64,000 nt of DNA, taken from NCBI RefSeq assembly GCF_016126015.1, contig NZ_JAEFDB010000001.1:248001-312000 (forward strand), written 5' to 3'. The translations under genes were made by a program, and so were the position numbers. The notes beneath the pieces are model-generated. The model was not told where the DNA came from. It saw only the letters and a program-made list of their open reading frames with translations, and made no database searches. Source of the DNA: Capnocytophaga periodontitidis (GTDB lineage: Bacteria > Bacteroidota > Bacteroidia > Flavobacteriales > Flavobacteriaceae). Within the stretch, counting starts at the first letter, position 1; each line of letters begins with the position of its first letter. This document shows positions 17,451 to 26,758 of this stretch, in pieces.

Positions 17451-18431
17451 TTATTTCAGAAGTAAATCGGTAGTACCTACTTGGTTGAGTTTATCGTCGT
17501 AAACAGTTACTTTATAAGTACCTTTTTCAAACTCTTTACCTACTTTGGCAATAAAGTCACAAATATCTACACTTTTGTTGTCGTAAATAAAGTGAGTAGC
17601 AGTGCTATAGTTCACACTTTCTGATCCAGAAGAGAAACTCTCATTGCTACCTAAAATAGTTCCAGAGGGTGAATTTACTTGTATGTAGAAGTATCTTGAT
17701 CCCGATTTAGCAATTTTATTAGCACCTACAGTAAAGCATATTTTCAGTTTATCGGCAGCTCTACCTCTATCAGTAGTTTTGTTTTTAGAGCCTTTCACTG
17801 CTTCAGCAATGAGTTTGCCAATTTGCAAAGCAGACCCTGTTTCCACTACCTTTTTAAGTTGATTAGTTTGACGAGCGAGAGAGTCTACTTTAGCACTTGC
17901 TAAATCTAATTTCACGCTTACACTATCCAAATCTTTTTTGATAGCCGAGTTCACACGCATTAAAGAGTCATTCTTTCTTATCAAAAGGTCGCGTTCTTTA
18001 GCTAAAGTGAAAGCTTGATTTTTGAAGCGAGCTAAAGAAGAGATACTCACTTTCATATTTTGTAAAGAGTCGATGTATTGGTCAATTTTATTGCGCGCTT
18101 GCAATAAATCTTCTTTTACATCTTTGTTTTCAATTACAACTTTGTCGTAGCTATCTCTCAGTAATTTTAAATCACTCATCACTTGTTTTTTTTGTGAGGT
18201 GAGCTCATTTTCAGTAATTTGTCTATCTTTATTGAGAGAATAGGTGTAATATCCTAAACCACCAGTTGCAATAGCCAATATAGCGATGAGTATTTTTGAT
18301 AAAACACCGCCTCCTTTAGGCTTGTCGTCATCAGGGAGTCCATAAGCAGGAAGAGATTGATCGCTTCCTCTTTCAGCTAAACTGTTGTTAGCTTGTTCTA
18401 AAAAAAGGGGTTTGTCGTAGTTATTGCTCAT
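17451..18431 (-). CDS. Membrane-anchored coiled-coil protein of unknown function
   Basis: A 326-residue protein. A short Pro/Asp-rich cytoplasmic N-terminus is followed by one membrane helix (about 45-65, LSKILIAILAIATGGLGYYTY), a long heptad-like coiled coil (about 66-195, rich in KKDLDSV and RDLLIRK repeats), and a C-terminal beta-rich domain (about 215-326, KICFTVGANKIAKSGSRYFY). Proteins of this layout are common in Flavobacteriia and are often mislabelled as chromosome-partition proteins; nothing here supports that label. The domain after the coil probably sits in the periplasm. It lies 18 bases upstream of the GH95 gene, so cotranscription is possible. Confidence 0.75.
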   Translation of the reverse strand: MSNNYDKPLFLEQANNSLAERGSDQSLPAYGLPDDDKPKGGGVLSKILIAILAIATGGLGYYTYSLNKDRQITENELTSQKKQVMSDLKLLRDSYDKVVIENKDVKEDLLQARNKIDQYIDSLQNMKVSISSLARFKNQAFTLAKERDLLIRKNDSLMRVNSAIKKDLDSVSVKLDLASAKVDSLARQTNQLKKVVETGSALQIGKLIAEAVKGSKNKTTDRGRAADKLKICFTVGANKIAKSGSRYFYIQVNSPSGTILGSNESFSSGSESVNYSTATHFIYDNKSVDICDFIAKVGKEFEKGTYKVTVYDDKLNQVGTTDLLLK

Positions 18432-18452
18432 AAGTCACTTTTTAAAATCTTG

Positions 18453-18460
18453 CAAATGTA
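18453..18460 (-). promoter_or_regulatory. -7 promoter element of the coiled-coil protein gene
   Basis: The minus strand reads TACATTTG, matching TAnnTTTG, 21 bases upstream of the ATG at 18431. Confidence 0.55.
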
Positions 18461-18524
18461 GTAATAAAAATGTATATAATGCAAATTTTTTACATTTTTT
18501 TATTCACATTAAAAAAAGAAGTTG

Positions 18525-18532
18525 TAATTTTG
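18525..18532 (+). promoter_or_regulatory. -7 promoter element of the lrgAB-like pair
   Basis: TAATTTTG matches TAnnTTTG, 26 bases upstream of the first ATG of the pair. Confidence 0.55.
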
Positions 18533-18558
18533 CCACCGTTTTTTAATGGAAACAAGTT

Positions 18559-18903
18559 ATGTTAATACGTTATTTTGCTATTATTTTTGGCTGTTTGGGT
18601 ATAGGTGAATTGATTGTAGCCCTTACACATATTCCTTTTCCTTCTAGTATCATCGGAATGCTTTTTCTTACCTTATTTTTACAACTCGGATGGATAAAAC
18701 TGCAATCGATTAAAGCTCTCTCCGATTTGCTAATTTCTAATTTAGGTCTCTTTTTTGTTCCTCCTAGCATAGGTATTATGGCTTATTTCAAGCAGATAGG
18801 TGAAAACTTTTTAGCTATTTTTATTTCTATTATTATCAGTACTATAGTGGTGATTGTAGTTACAGGTCACGTATATCAATTTTTCCGTAAACGTCTTAAA
18901 TAA
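18559..18903 (+). CDS. LrgA/CidA-family membrane protein
   Basis: A 114-residue protein with four predicted membrane helices and the LrgA/CidA motif around PFPSSIIGMLFLTLFLQLGW. Family members are holin-like proteins linked to control of murein hydrolases and to transport of small carbon compounds. The LrgB partner starts one base after the stop codon, so the two form a two-gene operon. In this phylum the pair may act in export or overflow metabolism rather than lysis; the sequence does not decide this. Confidence 0.88.
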   Translation: MLIRYFAIIFGCLGIGELIVALTHIPFPSSIIGMLFLTLFLQLGWIKLQSIKALSDLLISNLGLFFVPPSIGIMAYFKQIGENFLAIFISIIISTIVVIVVTGHVYQFFRKRLK

Positions 18904-18904
18904 A

Positions 18905-19597
18905 ATGAAAGCACTCGCAGAAAATCAAGTAGTTTTATTAGGTATTACCTTTATCCTTTATTATGGGGTATTGCTATTACAAAAAAAATATAATTCAGTA
19001 TTCTTAAACCCTGTACTCATTACTGTTTTAGTATTAGTTTCATATCTTATCATCTTTAAAATATCTCCCGAAAAATATGAAGAAGCTGGACAGTATATTG
19101 ATTTTTGGCTCAAACCTTCTATTGTAGCCTTAGGGGTACCTCTTTATCTTCAACTTTCTAAGATAAGAAAACAACTTATCCCGTTAGTAGTCTCTCAGTT
19201 TGCAGGTAGTTTAGTGGGGATTATAACAGTATGTTTAACAGCTAAATGGTTAGGACTATCCAATGATATTGCTATTTCTTTAGCACCAAAATCGGTAACA
19301 ACCCCTATTGCATTAGAAGTATCGCGTGTACTTCACGGCATTGAACCTATCACCGTAATGGCAGTGATGACTACGGGCTTTTTAGGGAATATTTTTGGAA
19401 TTACTTTTCTCAATTGGTTTCGTATCAAGAGTCCGATGGCAAAAGGAATTTCTTTAGGTACAGCTTCTCACGCGCTGGGTATAATGGCAGCGTTTAACCT
19501 CAGTGAAAAATATGCTGTATACGCGAGTTTAGGGATGATATTCAATGGTATTTTTACAGCTGTATTAGCTCCTACTGTGGTGCATTTGTTGTTCTAA
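18905..19597 (+). CDS. LrgB/CidB-family membrane protein
   Basis: A 230-residue polytopic membrane protein, partner of the preceding LrgA-type protein. Family hallmarks are ALGVPLYLQLSKIRKQLIPL, SLAPKSVTTPIALEVSR near 135 and the SHALGIMAAF segment near 190. About seven hydrophobic helices are visible. Its 3' end overlaps by 26 bases the 3' end of an opposing small gene. Confidence 0.9.
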   Translation: MKALAENQVVLLGITFILYYGVLLLQKKYNSVFLNPVLITVLVLVSYLIIFKISPEKYEEAGQYIDFWLKPSIVALGVPLYLQLSKIRKQLIPLVVSQFAGSLVGIITVCLTAKWLGLSNDIAISLAPKSVTTPIALEVSRVLHGIEPITVMAVMTTGFLGNIFGITFLNWFRIKSPMAKGISLGTASHALGIMAAFNLSEKYAVYASLGMIFNGIFTAVLAPTVVHLLF

Positions 19598-20006
19598 ATT
19601 CAGTGTTTGTTATACTTGCAGAATAAGGAAAGTAGTACAAACTATCTACTTTTTCATCTTCAAAATGGATAAGGACTTTGTCTATAGTAATGTTGTTATC
19701 AGTAGTAGTTCGTTTAAAAAGTGTTTTAATATCGTTTAAACTCTTTTTAAAAATATCCATATCGTCAATAAATTCACATTGAAAGGGCTGTTTTTGCTCT
19801 TGAGGAGTTATTTCTTCAATCATTACATAACGAAGTGTGTTGTTTTCAGTAAAGCTAAACTCTATTTTGTAATGAGTATTGTAGATAGCTAAAATTTTTT
19901 GGTTTTCAGACCACACATCGGCTATAGTTTGAACAAGAGTTTTATCATATAAGTCTTTATTTATGCCTTTATCTGTAAAGAAATCAGTTGTTTTTATGAT
20001 ATACAT
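19572..20006 (-). CDS. Hypothetical small protein, immunity-island member
   Basis: A 144-residue soluble protein that I do not recognise. It begins MYIIKTTDFFTDKG and is rich in charged and beta-branched residues, with no signal peptide or membrane helix. It overlaps by 23 bases the end of the membrane-protein gene before it, so the two are probably translated together. Its size, acidity and position next to an Imm22-like gene fit an orphan immunity protein, which is inference only. Confidence 0.55.
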   Translation of the reverse strand: MYIIKTTDFFTDKGINKDLYDKTLVQTIADVWSENQKILAIYNTHYKIEFSFTENNTLRYVMIEEITPQEQKQPFQCEFIDDMDIFKKSLNDIKTLFKRTTTDNNITIDKVLIHFEDEKVDSLYYFPYSASITNTEFRTTNAPQ

Positions 20007-20292
20007 ATTTTATCAGATTTGCTAAGATTGATAGTAGTGTTGCTATTGAAAACAAAGAGATGGTAAAAGCTAATGGTAGAGCATAAATAGTAATCTTTAC
20101 CAAGAAGTTATAAGAGAAAAAAACTACCTCAAAAATAGTGTTGCTCAGTATAGCTCTTTCGGAAGGATGTTTACTTTCCTCATATTGTAGCAGATAAGGA
20201 AAGAGTGTTATATAACTGGTGAGCAATAATAAGAGGGCTACTATTAGATAGAAACCAAAGTCTTTAAATGGTGTATATTTATCTACATTCAT
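19984..20292 (-). CDS. Hypothetical small membrane protein
   Basis: About 102 residues from the ATG at 20292; a TTG four codons earlier would give 106. Three hydrophobic segments are visible (FYLIVALLLLLTSYITLF, a segment around FEVVFFSYNFLVKITIYALP, and FTISLFSIATLLSIL). It resembles no family known to me. It lies 54 bases beyond the left end of the IS element and, before the insertion, probably followed the 71-residue gene in one operon. Confidence 0.55.
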   Translation of the reverse strand: MNVDKYTPFKDFGFYLIVALLLLLTSYITLFPYLLQYEESKHPSERAILSNTIFEVVFFSYNFLVKITIYALPLAFTISLFSIATLLSILANLIKYVYHKNN

Positions 20293-20345
20293 TACACTAT
20301 TCAACTGTTATTTTTTGTCCTTTGTAAGAAAAATAATCTATAAAC

Positions 20346-20348
20346 TCA
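20346..20348. repeat. Left target-site duplication TCA of the IS element
   Basis: TCA directly precedes the left inverted repeat and is repeated directly after the right one at 21251-21253. The pattern TNA fits the IS1031-type members of the IS5 family. Confidence 0.65.
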
Positions 20349-21250
20349 TTTAAACTTTTAGTAAGACCAATGCAAAGGCAAGATAATGCCAATTTAACCA
20401 ATGAGAATCTAATACATCAAATCGAATGAGTAGAGTTCTAAAACTATCAATCCAGGCGAAAGAACGTTCATTTACAAATCTTTTTTTGTAAACCTTTTCA
20501 TCAAAAAAACGCTTTTTACCTCGTTTATTTCCTTTGCGATTTCTAGGATTCTCTTTGATATTAGGAAACATCTTTCTACGATGAATAGCTCTTCTAAGTT
20601 TCTTACAATCAATCCTTTGTCAGCATTTAGATAGCTATTTTCTACACAAATACCACATTTTTTTATTTGATTCATTATCTTAGAAAATTGACCTATTATA
20701 TCATATAGATCATTATGATTTCCACTAATAATATCTCCTATTCCTATAGGGTATCCTCGCCCATCAGTCAGAACAAGAACATTAGAAGTTCTTCCTTTCT
20801 TGCGATGTTGGTATTTAGCACTCTCAGCTGCCTTTTTCACTAATGTATGAGTGCCGTCGAGGTTCAATTTCTCAGTGTCCAATAGCAATTGATATTCTAT
20901 CAGAATGGCAAAAAAAGCCTTTTCATAAACTCCTGCTTTTATCCATTTTGAGTGATAATAATAAACAGTTTGCCATGAAAAAGGATATTTAACGCACTCT
21001 AAATCAACAAATAAGTGTTCCCATTGACATCCTGTTTTTGCTTTGTGAACAATACACCTAAAGATGTCATACATGTTAAATTTAGATGTAAAGCCTCTTT
21101 TATTAGTAGGGATGTAAGGTAAAAATTTGGTCGTGAAATCATTTTTGTCTATCTTTGCAAACGAGTAATCCATATATGTGTTATATTTTTGATTTTCACC
21201 ACAATATTACATAAAATATTTGGATTACTCAAATTTTTTAAAAGTTTAAA
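20349..21250 (-). mobile_element. IS5-family insertion sequence (IS1031-like), 902 bp, inactivated
   Basis: Perfect 12-bp terminal inverted repeats, TTTAAACTTTTA at 20349-20360 and its complement at 21239-21250, are flanked by a TCA duplication on each side. The single transposase gene fills the element on the minus strand and its stop codon lies inside the left repeat. Element length, 3-bp TNA duplication and the transposase type agree with the IS1031 group of IS5. The transposase is frameshifted, so this copy is probably immobile unless another copy acts on it. Confidence 0.85.
20350..21173 (-). pseudogene. IS5-family transposase, frameshifted
   Basis: DDE transposase split across two frames. 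The upstream part (21173 to about 20611) carries the first catalytic Asp in LNLDGTHT and the second in LNADKG. The downstream part (from about 20610 to 20350) carries the final Glu region in FVNERSFAWIDSFRTLLIRFD and the C-terminus. Reading GGATTGATTG as GGATTTGATTG, i.e. restoring one T near 20611, joins both into one protein of about 273 residues with GFDCKKLRRAIHRRK at the joint. There is no slippery run at the site, so this looks like a mutation rather than programmed frameshifting. Confidence 0.85.
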
Positions 21251-21461
21251 TCACTTCTATAATAGCTTGTAATATTTCTTCTTGTTCTATATAAGAGAGG
21301 GTATTATCTATTGAATTGTGATAAATAACATAACTGTAAATGTTTTTTGCTGATAACAACAACCCTTCTCCTAAAATTTTATAGTAATTATCTTTGTAAG
21401 ATACTATAATATTTCCTCTTGTAATTTCTTCTATTTTAATAGGTTTCTTATTACAAATCAT
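21246..21461 (-). CDS. Hypothetical 71-residue protein, 3' end altered by the IS element
   Basis: A small protein (begins MICNKKPIKIEEITRG) that I do not recognise. Its ATG overlaps the end of the Imm22-like gene by 11 bases, so the two are translationally coupled. The stop codon TAA is supplied by the terminal repeat of the IS element. Removing the element and one TCA copy restores a reading ...EVSL followed by TAG instead of ...EVI, so the insertion changed only the last residues. The protein is therefore probably still made in nearly native form, but downstream genes are cut off from the operon. Confidence 0.6.
   Translation of the reverse strand: MICNKKPIKIEEITRGNIIVSYKDNYYKILGEGLLLSAKNIYSYVIYHNSIDNTLSYIEQEEILQAIIEVI
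21251..21253. repeat. Right target-site duplication TCA of the IS element
   Basis: Second copy of the TCA found at 20346-20348, directly after the right inverted repeat. Confidence 0.65.
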
Positions 21462-21798
21462 ACTGTCCTACATATACCAATTGGTTAAAAATTTCACCTT
21501 CTACAATATCGCGAGTATCTCCTGAATAGAAAAAAACAACATTCCCTTGATAAATACCCATTTCTTTACATTTTTCTACCAATAAAGCTCTACTTTTAGA
21601 TCCTAAAGGTGTTTCTTTTGTTAAGAATTCTACATCTAAAACACTATCAAATAAAGGAATGATACCTATAAAGTCGGGGTCATATTCTTCTTCGTTAATA
21701 TCTTTACAAAAAAGGCAGTTATTATCTTCATCAAAATAAGATTGAAACTCCTCATTAGTACCTTCAAAAGTACCTATCCAAATTTTTATTTTGTTCAT
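21451..21798 (-). CDS. Imm22-like immunity protein
   Basis: A 115-residue protein. The N-terminal signature KIWIGTFEGTNEEFQSYF, the conserved FCKDINEEEYDPDFIGIIP segment and the C-terminal YVGQYDL closely resemble immunity protein 22, a family that neutralises nuclease domains of polymorphic toxins. This is recognition by eye; a profile search against Imm22 would decide. No toxin gene adjoins it in the window, so it looks like an orphan immunity gene. It heads a minus-strand set of four small genes interrupted by the IS element. Confidence 0.7.
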   Translation of the reverse strand: MNKIKIWIGTFEGTNEEFQSYFDEDNNCLFCKDINEEEYDPDFIGIIPLFDSVLDVEFLTKETPLGSKSRALLVEKCKEMGIYQGNVVFFYSGDTRDIVEGEIFNQLVYVGQYDL

Positions 21799-21899
21799 TT
21801 TCTTTTTAATAAGGTAAACTATTTCAAAATATCTTTAGTGCTTCAAATTAGTTATCAATAGTTTCTTTTATGCTGAATATTTTCATATATTTTGTAGAA

Positions 21900-24014
21900 T
21901 TACGAAATATATGTCCATAAATTCTTGTGTCGTTGTAACTGATTAAGAGTATAAGCAATCCGTTGGTTTTGAGGTAATTCTAAATTAGGGTCGGCTTTGA
22001 GTAGGTCGATAGCTTGAAAGCGAGCAGCTTTTAGTATATCTTGGTCTTTCACGAGATCGGCTATTTTTAAGGCAAGTACTCCACTTTGTTGAGTACCCAT
22101 CAAGTCACCAGGACCTCGCAGTTTAAGGTCTACTTCAGCAATTTCGAAGCCATCATTAGTGCGTACCATTGTTTCCATACGGATGCGAGTTTCGTTACTC
22201 ATTTTGTTGCCTGTGAGCAATATGCAATAACTTTGTTCACTACCACGCCCTACGCGTCCACGCAATTGGTGTAGTTGTGAAAGACCAAAACGTTCAGCAC
22301 TTTCAATTACCATTACTGAAGCATTAGGTACATTTACTCCTACTTCTATTACGGTGGTAGCTACCATTATTTGTGTTTCATTGCGCAGGAAACGCTCCAT
22401 TTCAGCATCTTTTTCAGCGGGTTTAAGTTTCCCGTGCACAATCGATACTTTGTATTTGGGTAATGGAAAACTTGCTGTGATATACTCATAACCTTCAGTA
22501 AGATTTTTAAAATCTAAAGCTTCTGATTCTTCTATGAGAGGATATACCACATAAGCTTGCCTACCTTTATCTATTTCTCTTTTGATAAATTCATAAGTCT
22601 CTGCACGTCGGTTTTCATATTGGTGTAAGGTTTTGATAGGTTTACGCCCAGGAGGAAGTTCATCAATAACCGATACATCTAAATCGCCATACACACTCAT
22701 TGCTAAAGTACGTGGAATGGGAGTAGCTGTCATTACCAAAATATGAGGAGGGATAGTGTTTTTACGCCATAGTTTTGCTCTTTGTTCTACCCCAAAACGG
22801 TGTTGTTCATCAATAATGGCAAGTCCTAAATTCTGAAATTGTACCTTCTCTTCTAATAGAGCGTGAGTGCCTATGAGAATAGAAAGTTCTCCAGATTGTA
22901 ATTGTTCATCTAATATTCTGCGTTCTTTTGTTTTAGAGGAGCCCGTGAGTAGAGCAACGGTTACCCCAGTGTTTTTTAGTAACTCACTAATAGTTTGATA
23001 ATGCTGGTTAGCGAGAATTTCGGTAGGAGCCATTAAACAAGCTTGACAACGATTATCTACTGCCAAAAGCATCGTCATTAGAGCAACAATTGTTTTTCCA
23101 GACCCAACATCGCCTTGTAACAAACGGTTCATTTGGGCATTGGAGCCTACATCAGCACGTATTTCTTTCAGTACTCGCTTTTGGGCATTGGTGAGAGGAA
23201 AAGGGAGGTGATGGTTGTAGAAGTTCATAAAAGCATCACCTACTTTTTTGAAAGGCTGCCCTTGAAATTTTTGTTTGTGTAACAGATTTTTGAGTACTAA
23301 TTGTACTTGTATATAAAAGAGTTCTTCAAATTTCAATCGTATAGAGGCTTTGGTAAGCAAGGATTGGTTGGTAGGAAAATGAATGTTACGCATTGCCTCT
23401 CGTTTAGAAATGAGATTCATAGTAGTGAGTATTGTGTCAGGTAGATTCTCACTAAAATTATACCCTATTTCTTCGAAAACGGTTTGTACTAATTGTCGCA
23501 TTACTCTATTGGTAATGTTGCGTTTAGCTAATTTTTCAGTAGATGGATAAACGGGCTGAATACTGCTATGTCCTGTTTTTTTGAACTCGCTGAGTAAATC
23601 CATTTCGGGGTGAGGCATAGAAAAAGTTCCTCCAAAGAAATTCAACTTGCCAAAAATAACATAAGGCTCGTTGATTTTTAGAGAATCACGCAACCATTTT
23701 AGCCCTTTGAACCACACGAGTTCCATAGTCCCTGTCTCGTCTACAAAGGTAGCGACAAGGCGGGTGCCTTTTTGATGAGCTGACTCTACAGTACGTAGAT
23801 TTACTATTTTACCCACAAGTTGTACCTCAGTATTATTGTTTTGTAGTTCATTGATTTTGTAGAACTTAGTTCGATCGATATACCTATTGGGGAAGAGGTT
23901 CAACAAATCTTGATACTCATAAATGCCGAGTTCCGTTTTCAGGAGTTCAGCTCGCTGAGTGCCCACCCCGTGTAGATGACTTATAGAAGTATGTAGGATA
24001 TTTTCTGGAATCAT
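21900..24014 (-). CDS. recG: ATP-dependent DNA helicase RecG
   Basis: Superfamily 2 helicase that remodels stalled replication forks and Holliday junctions. The 704 residues comprise an N-terminal wedge/OB domain (about 60-160, VGKIVNLRTVESAHQKGTRLVATF), Walker A in LLQGDVGSGKTIVALM, the DEQH box in IIDEQHRFGVEQR, TATPIPRTLAM and the C-terminal helicase motif QLRGRVGRGSEQSYC. The length is normal. The -7 element lies only five bases before the ATG, implying a nearly leaderless transcript. Confidence 0.97.
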   Translation of the reverse strand: MIPENILHTSISHLHGVGTQRAELLKTELGIYEYQDLLNLFPNRYIDRTKFYKINELQNNNTEVQLVGKIVNLRTVESAHQKGTRLVATFVDETGTMELVWFKGLKWLRDSLKINEPYVIFGKLNFFGGTFSMPHPEMDLLSEFKKTGHSSIQPVYPSTEKLAKRNITNRVMRQLVQTVFEEIGYNFSENLPDTILTTMNLISKREAMRNIHFPTNQSLLTKASIRLKFEELFYIQVQLVLKNLLHKQKFQGQPFKKVGDAFMNFYNHHLPFPLTNAQKRVLKEIRADVGSNAQMNRLLQGDVGSGKTIVALMTMLLAVDNRCQACLMAPTEILANQHYQTISELLKNTGVTVALLTGSSKTKERRILDEQLQSGELSILIGTHALLEEKVQFQNLGLAIIDEQHRFGVEQRAKLWRKNTIPPHILVMTATPIPRTLAMSVYGDLDVSVIDELPPGRKPIKTLHQYENRRAETYEFIKREIDKGRQAYVVYPLIEESEALDFKNLTEGYEYITASFPLPKYKVSIVHGKLKPAEKDAEMERFLRNETQIMVATTVIEVGVNVPNASVMVIESAERFGLSQLHQLRGRVGRGSEQSYCILLTGNKMSNETRIRMETMVRTNDGFEIAEVDLKLRGPGDLMGTQQSGVLALKIADLVKDQDILKAARFQAIDLLKADPNLELPQNQRIAYTLNQLQRHKNLWTYIS

Positions 24015-24019
24015 AAGGG

Positions 24020-24027
24020 CAAAAGTA
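24020..24027 (-). promoter_or_regulatory. -7 promoter element of recG
   Basis: The minus strand reads TACTTTTG, ending five bases before the recG ATG, so the transcript would start at or next to the start codon. Confidence 0.55.
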
Positions 24028-24075
24028 GTGAATAATTAGTAAATGAGCAAATTTGCTAATTGAAAAAAATATTGT

Positions 24076-24083
24076 TACTTTTG
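24076..24083 (+). promoter_or_regulatory. -7 promoter element of alaS
   Basis: TACTTTTG matches TAnnTTTG and is followed by GCGCCCTG; a leader of about 35 bases precedes the alaS ATG at 24125. Confidence 0.65.
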
Positions 24084-24124
24084 CGCCCTGAAAAAGTTAA
24101 TTATCAACTGTTAATCGAAAATAT

Positions 24125-26758
24125 ATGACTTCGCAAGAAATAAGAGAACAATTCCTAAAATTCTTTGAAAGCAAAGGACATACTATTGTTCCTTCAGCTC
24201 CTATGGTAATCAAAAATGACCCTACCTTGATGTTTACTAACGCAGGTATGAACCAGTTTAAAGAGTTTTTCTTAGGACATGCAAAACCTAAACATAAACG
24301 TGTAGCCGATACTCAAAAATGTTTACGTGTATCGGGCAAACATAACGATTTGGAAGAGGTAGGTCGCGATACATATCACCATACAATGTTTGAGATGCTC
24401 GGCAACTGGTCGTTTGGCGATTACTTTAAAAAAGAAGCTATTAGCTGGGCTTGGGAATTGCTTACTGAAATATATAAAATTCCTAAAGAAAATCTCTATG
24501 TAACCGTTTTTGAAGGCAGTGAAGAAGATGGTGTACCTTTTGACCAAGAAGCATTCGATATTTGGAAAGAACGCATTGCTGAAGATCATATCTTGCTTGG
24601 GAATAAGAAGGATAACTTTTGGGAAATGGGTGACCAAGGACCTTGTGGACCTTGCACCGAAATTCACGTAGATATCCGTTCCGATGAGGAAAAAGCTAAA
24701 GTAGCAGGGCGTGATTTGGTGAATAACGACCACCCTCAAGTCATTGAGATTTGGAATAATGTGTTTATGGAGTTCAACCGCAAGGCTGACGGTAGTCTTG
24801 AAAAACTTCCTTCACGCAATGTAGATACGGGGATGGGCTTTGAGCGCCTCTGTATGGTACTCCAAAACAAACAATCAAACTACGATACCGATGTTTTTAC
24901 TCCACTTATTCACAAAGTAGAAGAGATTACCAAAAGTCATTATAATAGTAATGGTCGTGTAACTCCTGAGCAAGAACAGGTAAATATTGCAATTCGTGTA
25001 ATTTCAGACCATATTAGAGCAGTAGCTTTTGCTATAGCCGATGGTCAGTTACCGTCTAACAACGGAGCGGGTTATGTAATTCGTCGTATCTTGCGTCGTG
25101 CTATTCGTTATGGTTTTACTTTCTTAAACCAAAAAGAACCATTTATTTATAAATTAGTAGAAACCCTTGCCGCTCAAATGGGGGCTACTTTCCCCGAATT
25201 AGAGAAACAACAATTCTTGATTATGAGTGTGATAAAAGAGGAAGAGGCTTCTTTCTTGCGTACTCTTGAACAAGGTTTGTTGATGCTTGATGTGATGATA
25301 CAAAATAGTCCTGGCAAGCAACTATCGGGCGGTAAAGCCTTTGAATTATACGACACTTACGGCTTCCCCAAAGATTTGACAGCGCTCATTCTTTCGGAGA
25401 AAGGGCTCACTATGGACGAAGCCAGTTTTGAAGAACAATTACAAAAACAAAAAGAGCGTTCACGTGCAGCAGCTCAAATAAAAGCTGGCGACTGGGTGAT
25501 ACTTCGCGACGACGATGAAGAGGAGTTTATAGGTTATGATACCTTAGAGGCCGTGGTGCGATTGGTGAAATACCGCAGAGTGGAAAGTCAGAAAGACGGT
25601 ACTCATTTTCAGCTAGTATTCAACACTACTCCTTTCTATCCGGAAGGAGGTGGACAAATAGGCGATAAAGGTACACTCCAAAGTGCTAACGGTGAGCTTA
25701 TCTATATTTTAGATACCAAAAAAGAAAATAACCTTATCATTCACATTTCAGAACACCTGCCTACTAATTTAAACGACCCTTTCAAAGCAGAAGTACATTC
25801 AATATCACGTGAAATGGCAGAAGCTAACCACAGTGCTACCCACCTATTACACCAAGCTCTACGAGAAGTGTTGGGTACACACGTTGAACAAAAGGGCTCT
25901 CGTGTATCTCCTGAAACTTTGCGCTTCGACTTCTCTCACTTTGCTAAACTTACTGAGGAAGAGCTCAAAAAGGTAGAACAATTGGTAAACAAACGTATTT
26001 TTGAGAAAATTCCTTTGCAAGAGCATCGTAATATTCCTATGCAACAAGCTGTGGAATCAGGAGCTATGGCACTCTTTGGTGAAAAGTACGGTGACCGTGT
26101 GCGTATGATTCAGTTTGGTGATAGCAAAGAGCTTTGTGGGGGAACTCACGTAAAGAACACAGGCGATATTTGGTATTTCAAAATCATCTCAGAAGGTGCA
26201 GTAGCAGCAGGTATTCGCCGTATTGAAGCGATTACCCGTGGAGGAGCTATGAAGTATTTTACAGAACAAGAACAGCTGGTAGAACAAATAAAAGAAACGC
26301 TGAAAAACGCCCAAGACCCTGTAAAAGCGATTACGCACTTGCAAGAAGAAAATGCAGCTTTACACAAAGAGCTTGAACAGTTGAAAAAAGAGCAAGCTAA
26401 GCAACTTAAAGCAAGTTTAAAAGCTGAATTTACAGAAGTAAATGGTGTTCAGTGTCTCGTAAAACAAGTAGATGCAGAAGTGGCAACTCTAAAAGACCTT
26501 GCTTTCGAGTTGGGTAATGAGGTAAAAAATGCTTTTGTTTTCTTTGCATCAGCTCACGAAGAAGGCAAAGCACTCTTGTTATGCTATATCAATAAAGAAT
26601 TGGCACAAGCCAAAGGATTAGATGCTGGCAAAATAGTACGCGAATTAGGTAAATACATTCACGGAGGTGGAGGTGGTCAACCATTCTTCGCAACTGCAGG
26701 AGGTAAAAAAACTGAAGGTATTGCCGAAGCACTTTCTAAGGTAAAAGATTATTTATAA
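24125..26758 (+). CDS. alaS: Alanine--tRNA ligase
   Basis: Charges tRNA-Ala and edits mischarged Ser/Gly. The 877 residues match the bacterial enzyme: class II catalytic core starting [15 protein letters not shown], with [20 protein letters not shown] and NVFMEFNR; the editing domain with HSATHLLH near 555 and CGGTHV near 665 (zinc-binding His/Cys set); a coiled segment (about 720-760); and a C-Ala domain ending [16 protein letters not shown]. The stop codon overlaps the ATG of the next gene (TAATG), so the two are coupled. Confidence 0.98.
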   Translation: MTSQEIREQFLKFFESKGHTIVPSAPMVIKNDPTLMFTNAGMNQFKEFFLGHAKPKHKRVADTQKCLRVSGKHNDLEEVGRDTYHHTMFEMLGNWSFGDYFKKEAISWAWELLTEIYKIPKENLYVTVFEGSEEDGVPFDQEAFDIWKERIAEDHILLGNKKDNFWEMGDQGPCGPCTEIHVDIRSDEEKAKVAGRDLVNNDHPQVIEIWNNVFMEFNRKADGSLEKLPSRNVDTGMGFERLCMVLQNKQSNYDTDVFTPLIHKVEEITKSHYNSNGRVTPEQEQVNIAIRVISDHIRAVAFAIADGQLPSNNGAGYVIRRILRRAIRYGFTFLNQKEPFIYKLVETLAAQMGATFPELEKQQFLIMSVIKEEEASFLRTLEQGLLMLDVMIQNSPGKQLSGGKAFELYDTYGFPKDLTALILSEKGLTMDEASFEEQLQKQKERSRAAAQIKAGDWVILRDDDEEEFIGYDTLEAVVRLVKYRRVESQKDGTHFQLVFNTTPFYPEGGGQIGDKGTLQSANGELIYILDTKKENNLIIHISEHLPTNLNDPFKAEVHSISREMAEANHSATHLLHQALREVLGTHVEQKGSRVSPETLRFDFSHFAKLTEEELKKVEQLVNKRIFEKIPLQEHRNIPMQQAVESGAMALFGEKYGDRVRMIQFGDSKELCGGTHVKNTGDIWYFKIISEGAVAAGIRRIEAITRGGAMKYFTEQEQLVEQIKETLKNAQDPVKAITHLQEENAALHKELEQLKKEQAKQLKASLKAEFTEVNGVQCLVKQVDAEVATLKDLAFELGNEVKNAFVFFASAHEEGKALLLCYINKELAQAKGLDAGKIVRELGKYIHGGGGGQPFFATAGGKKTEGIAEALSKVKDYL

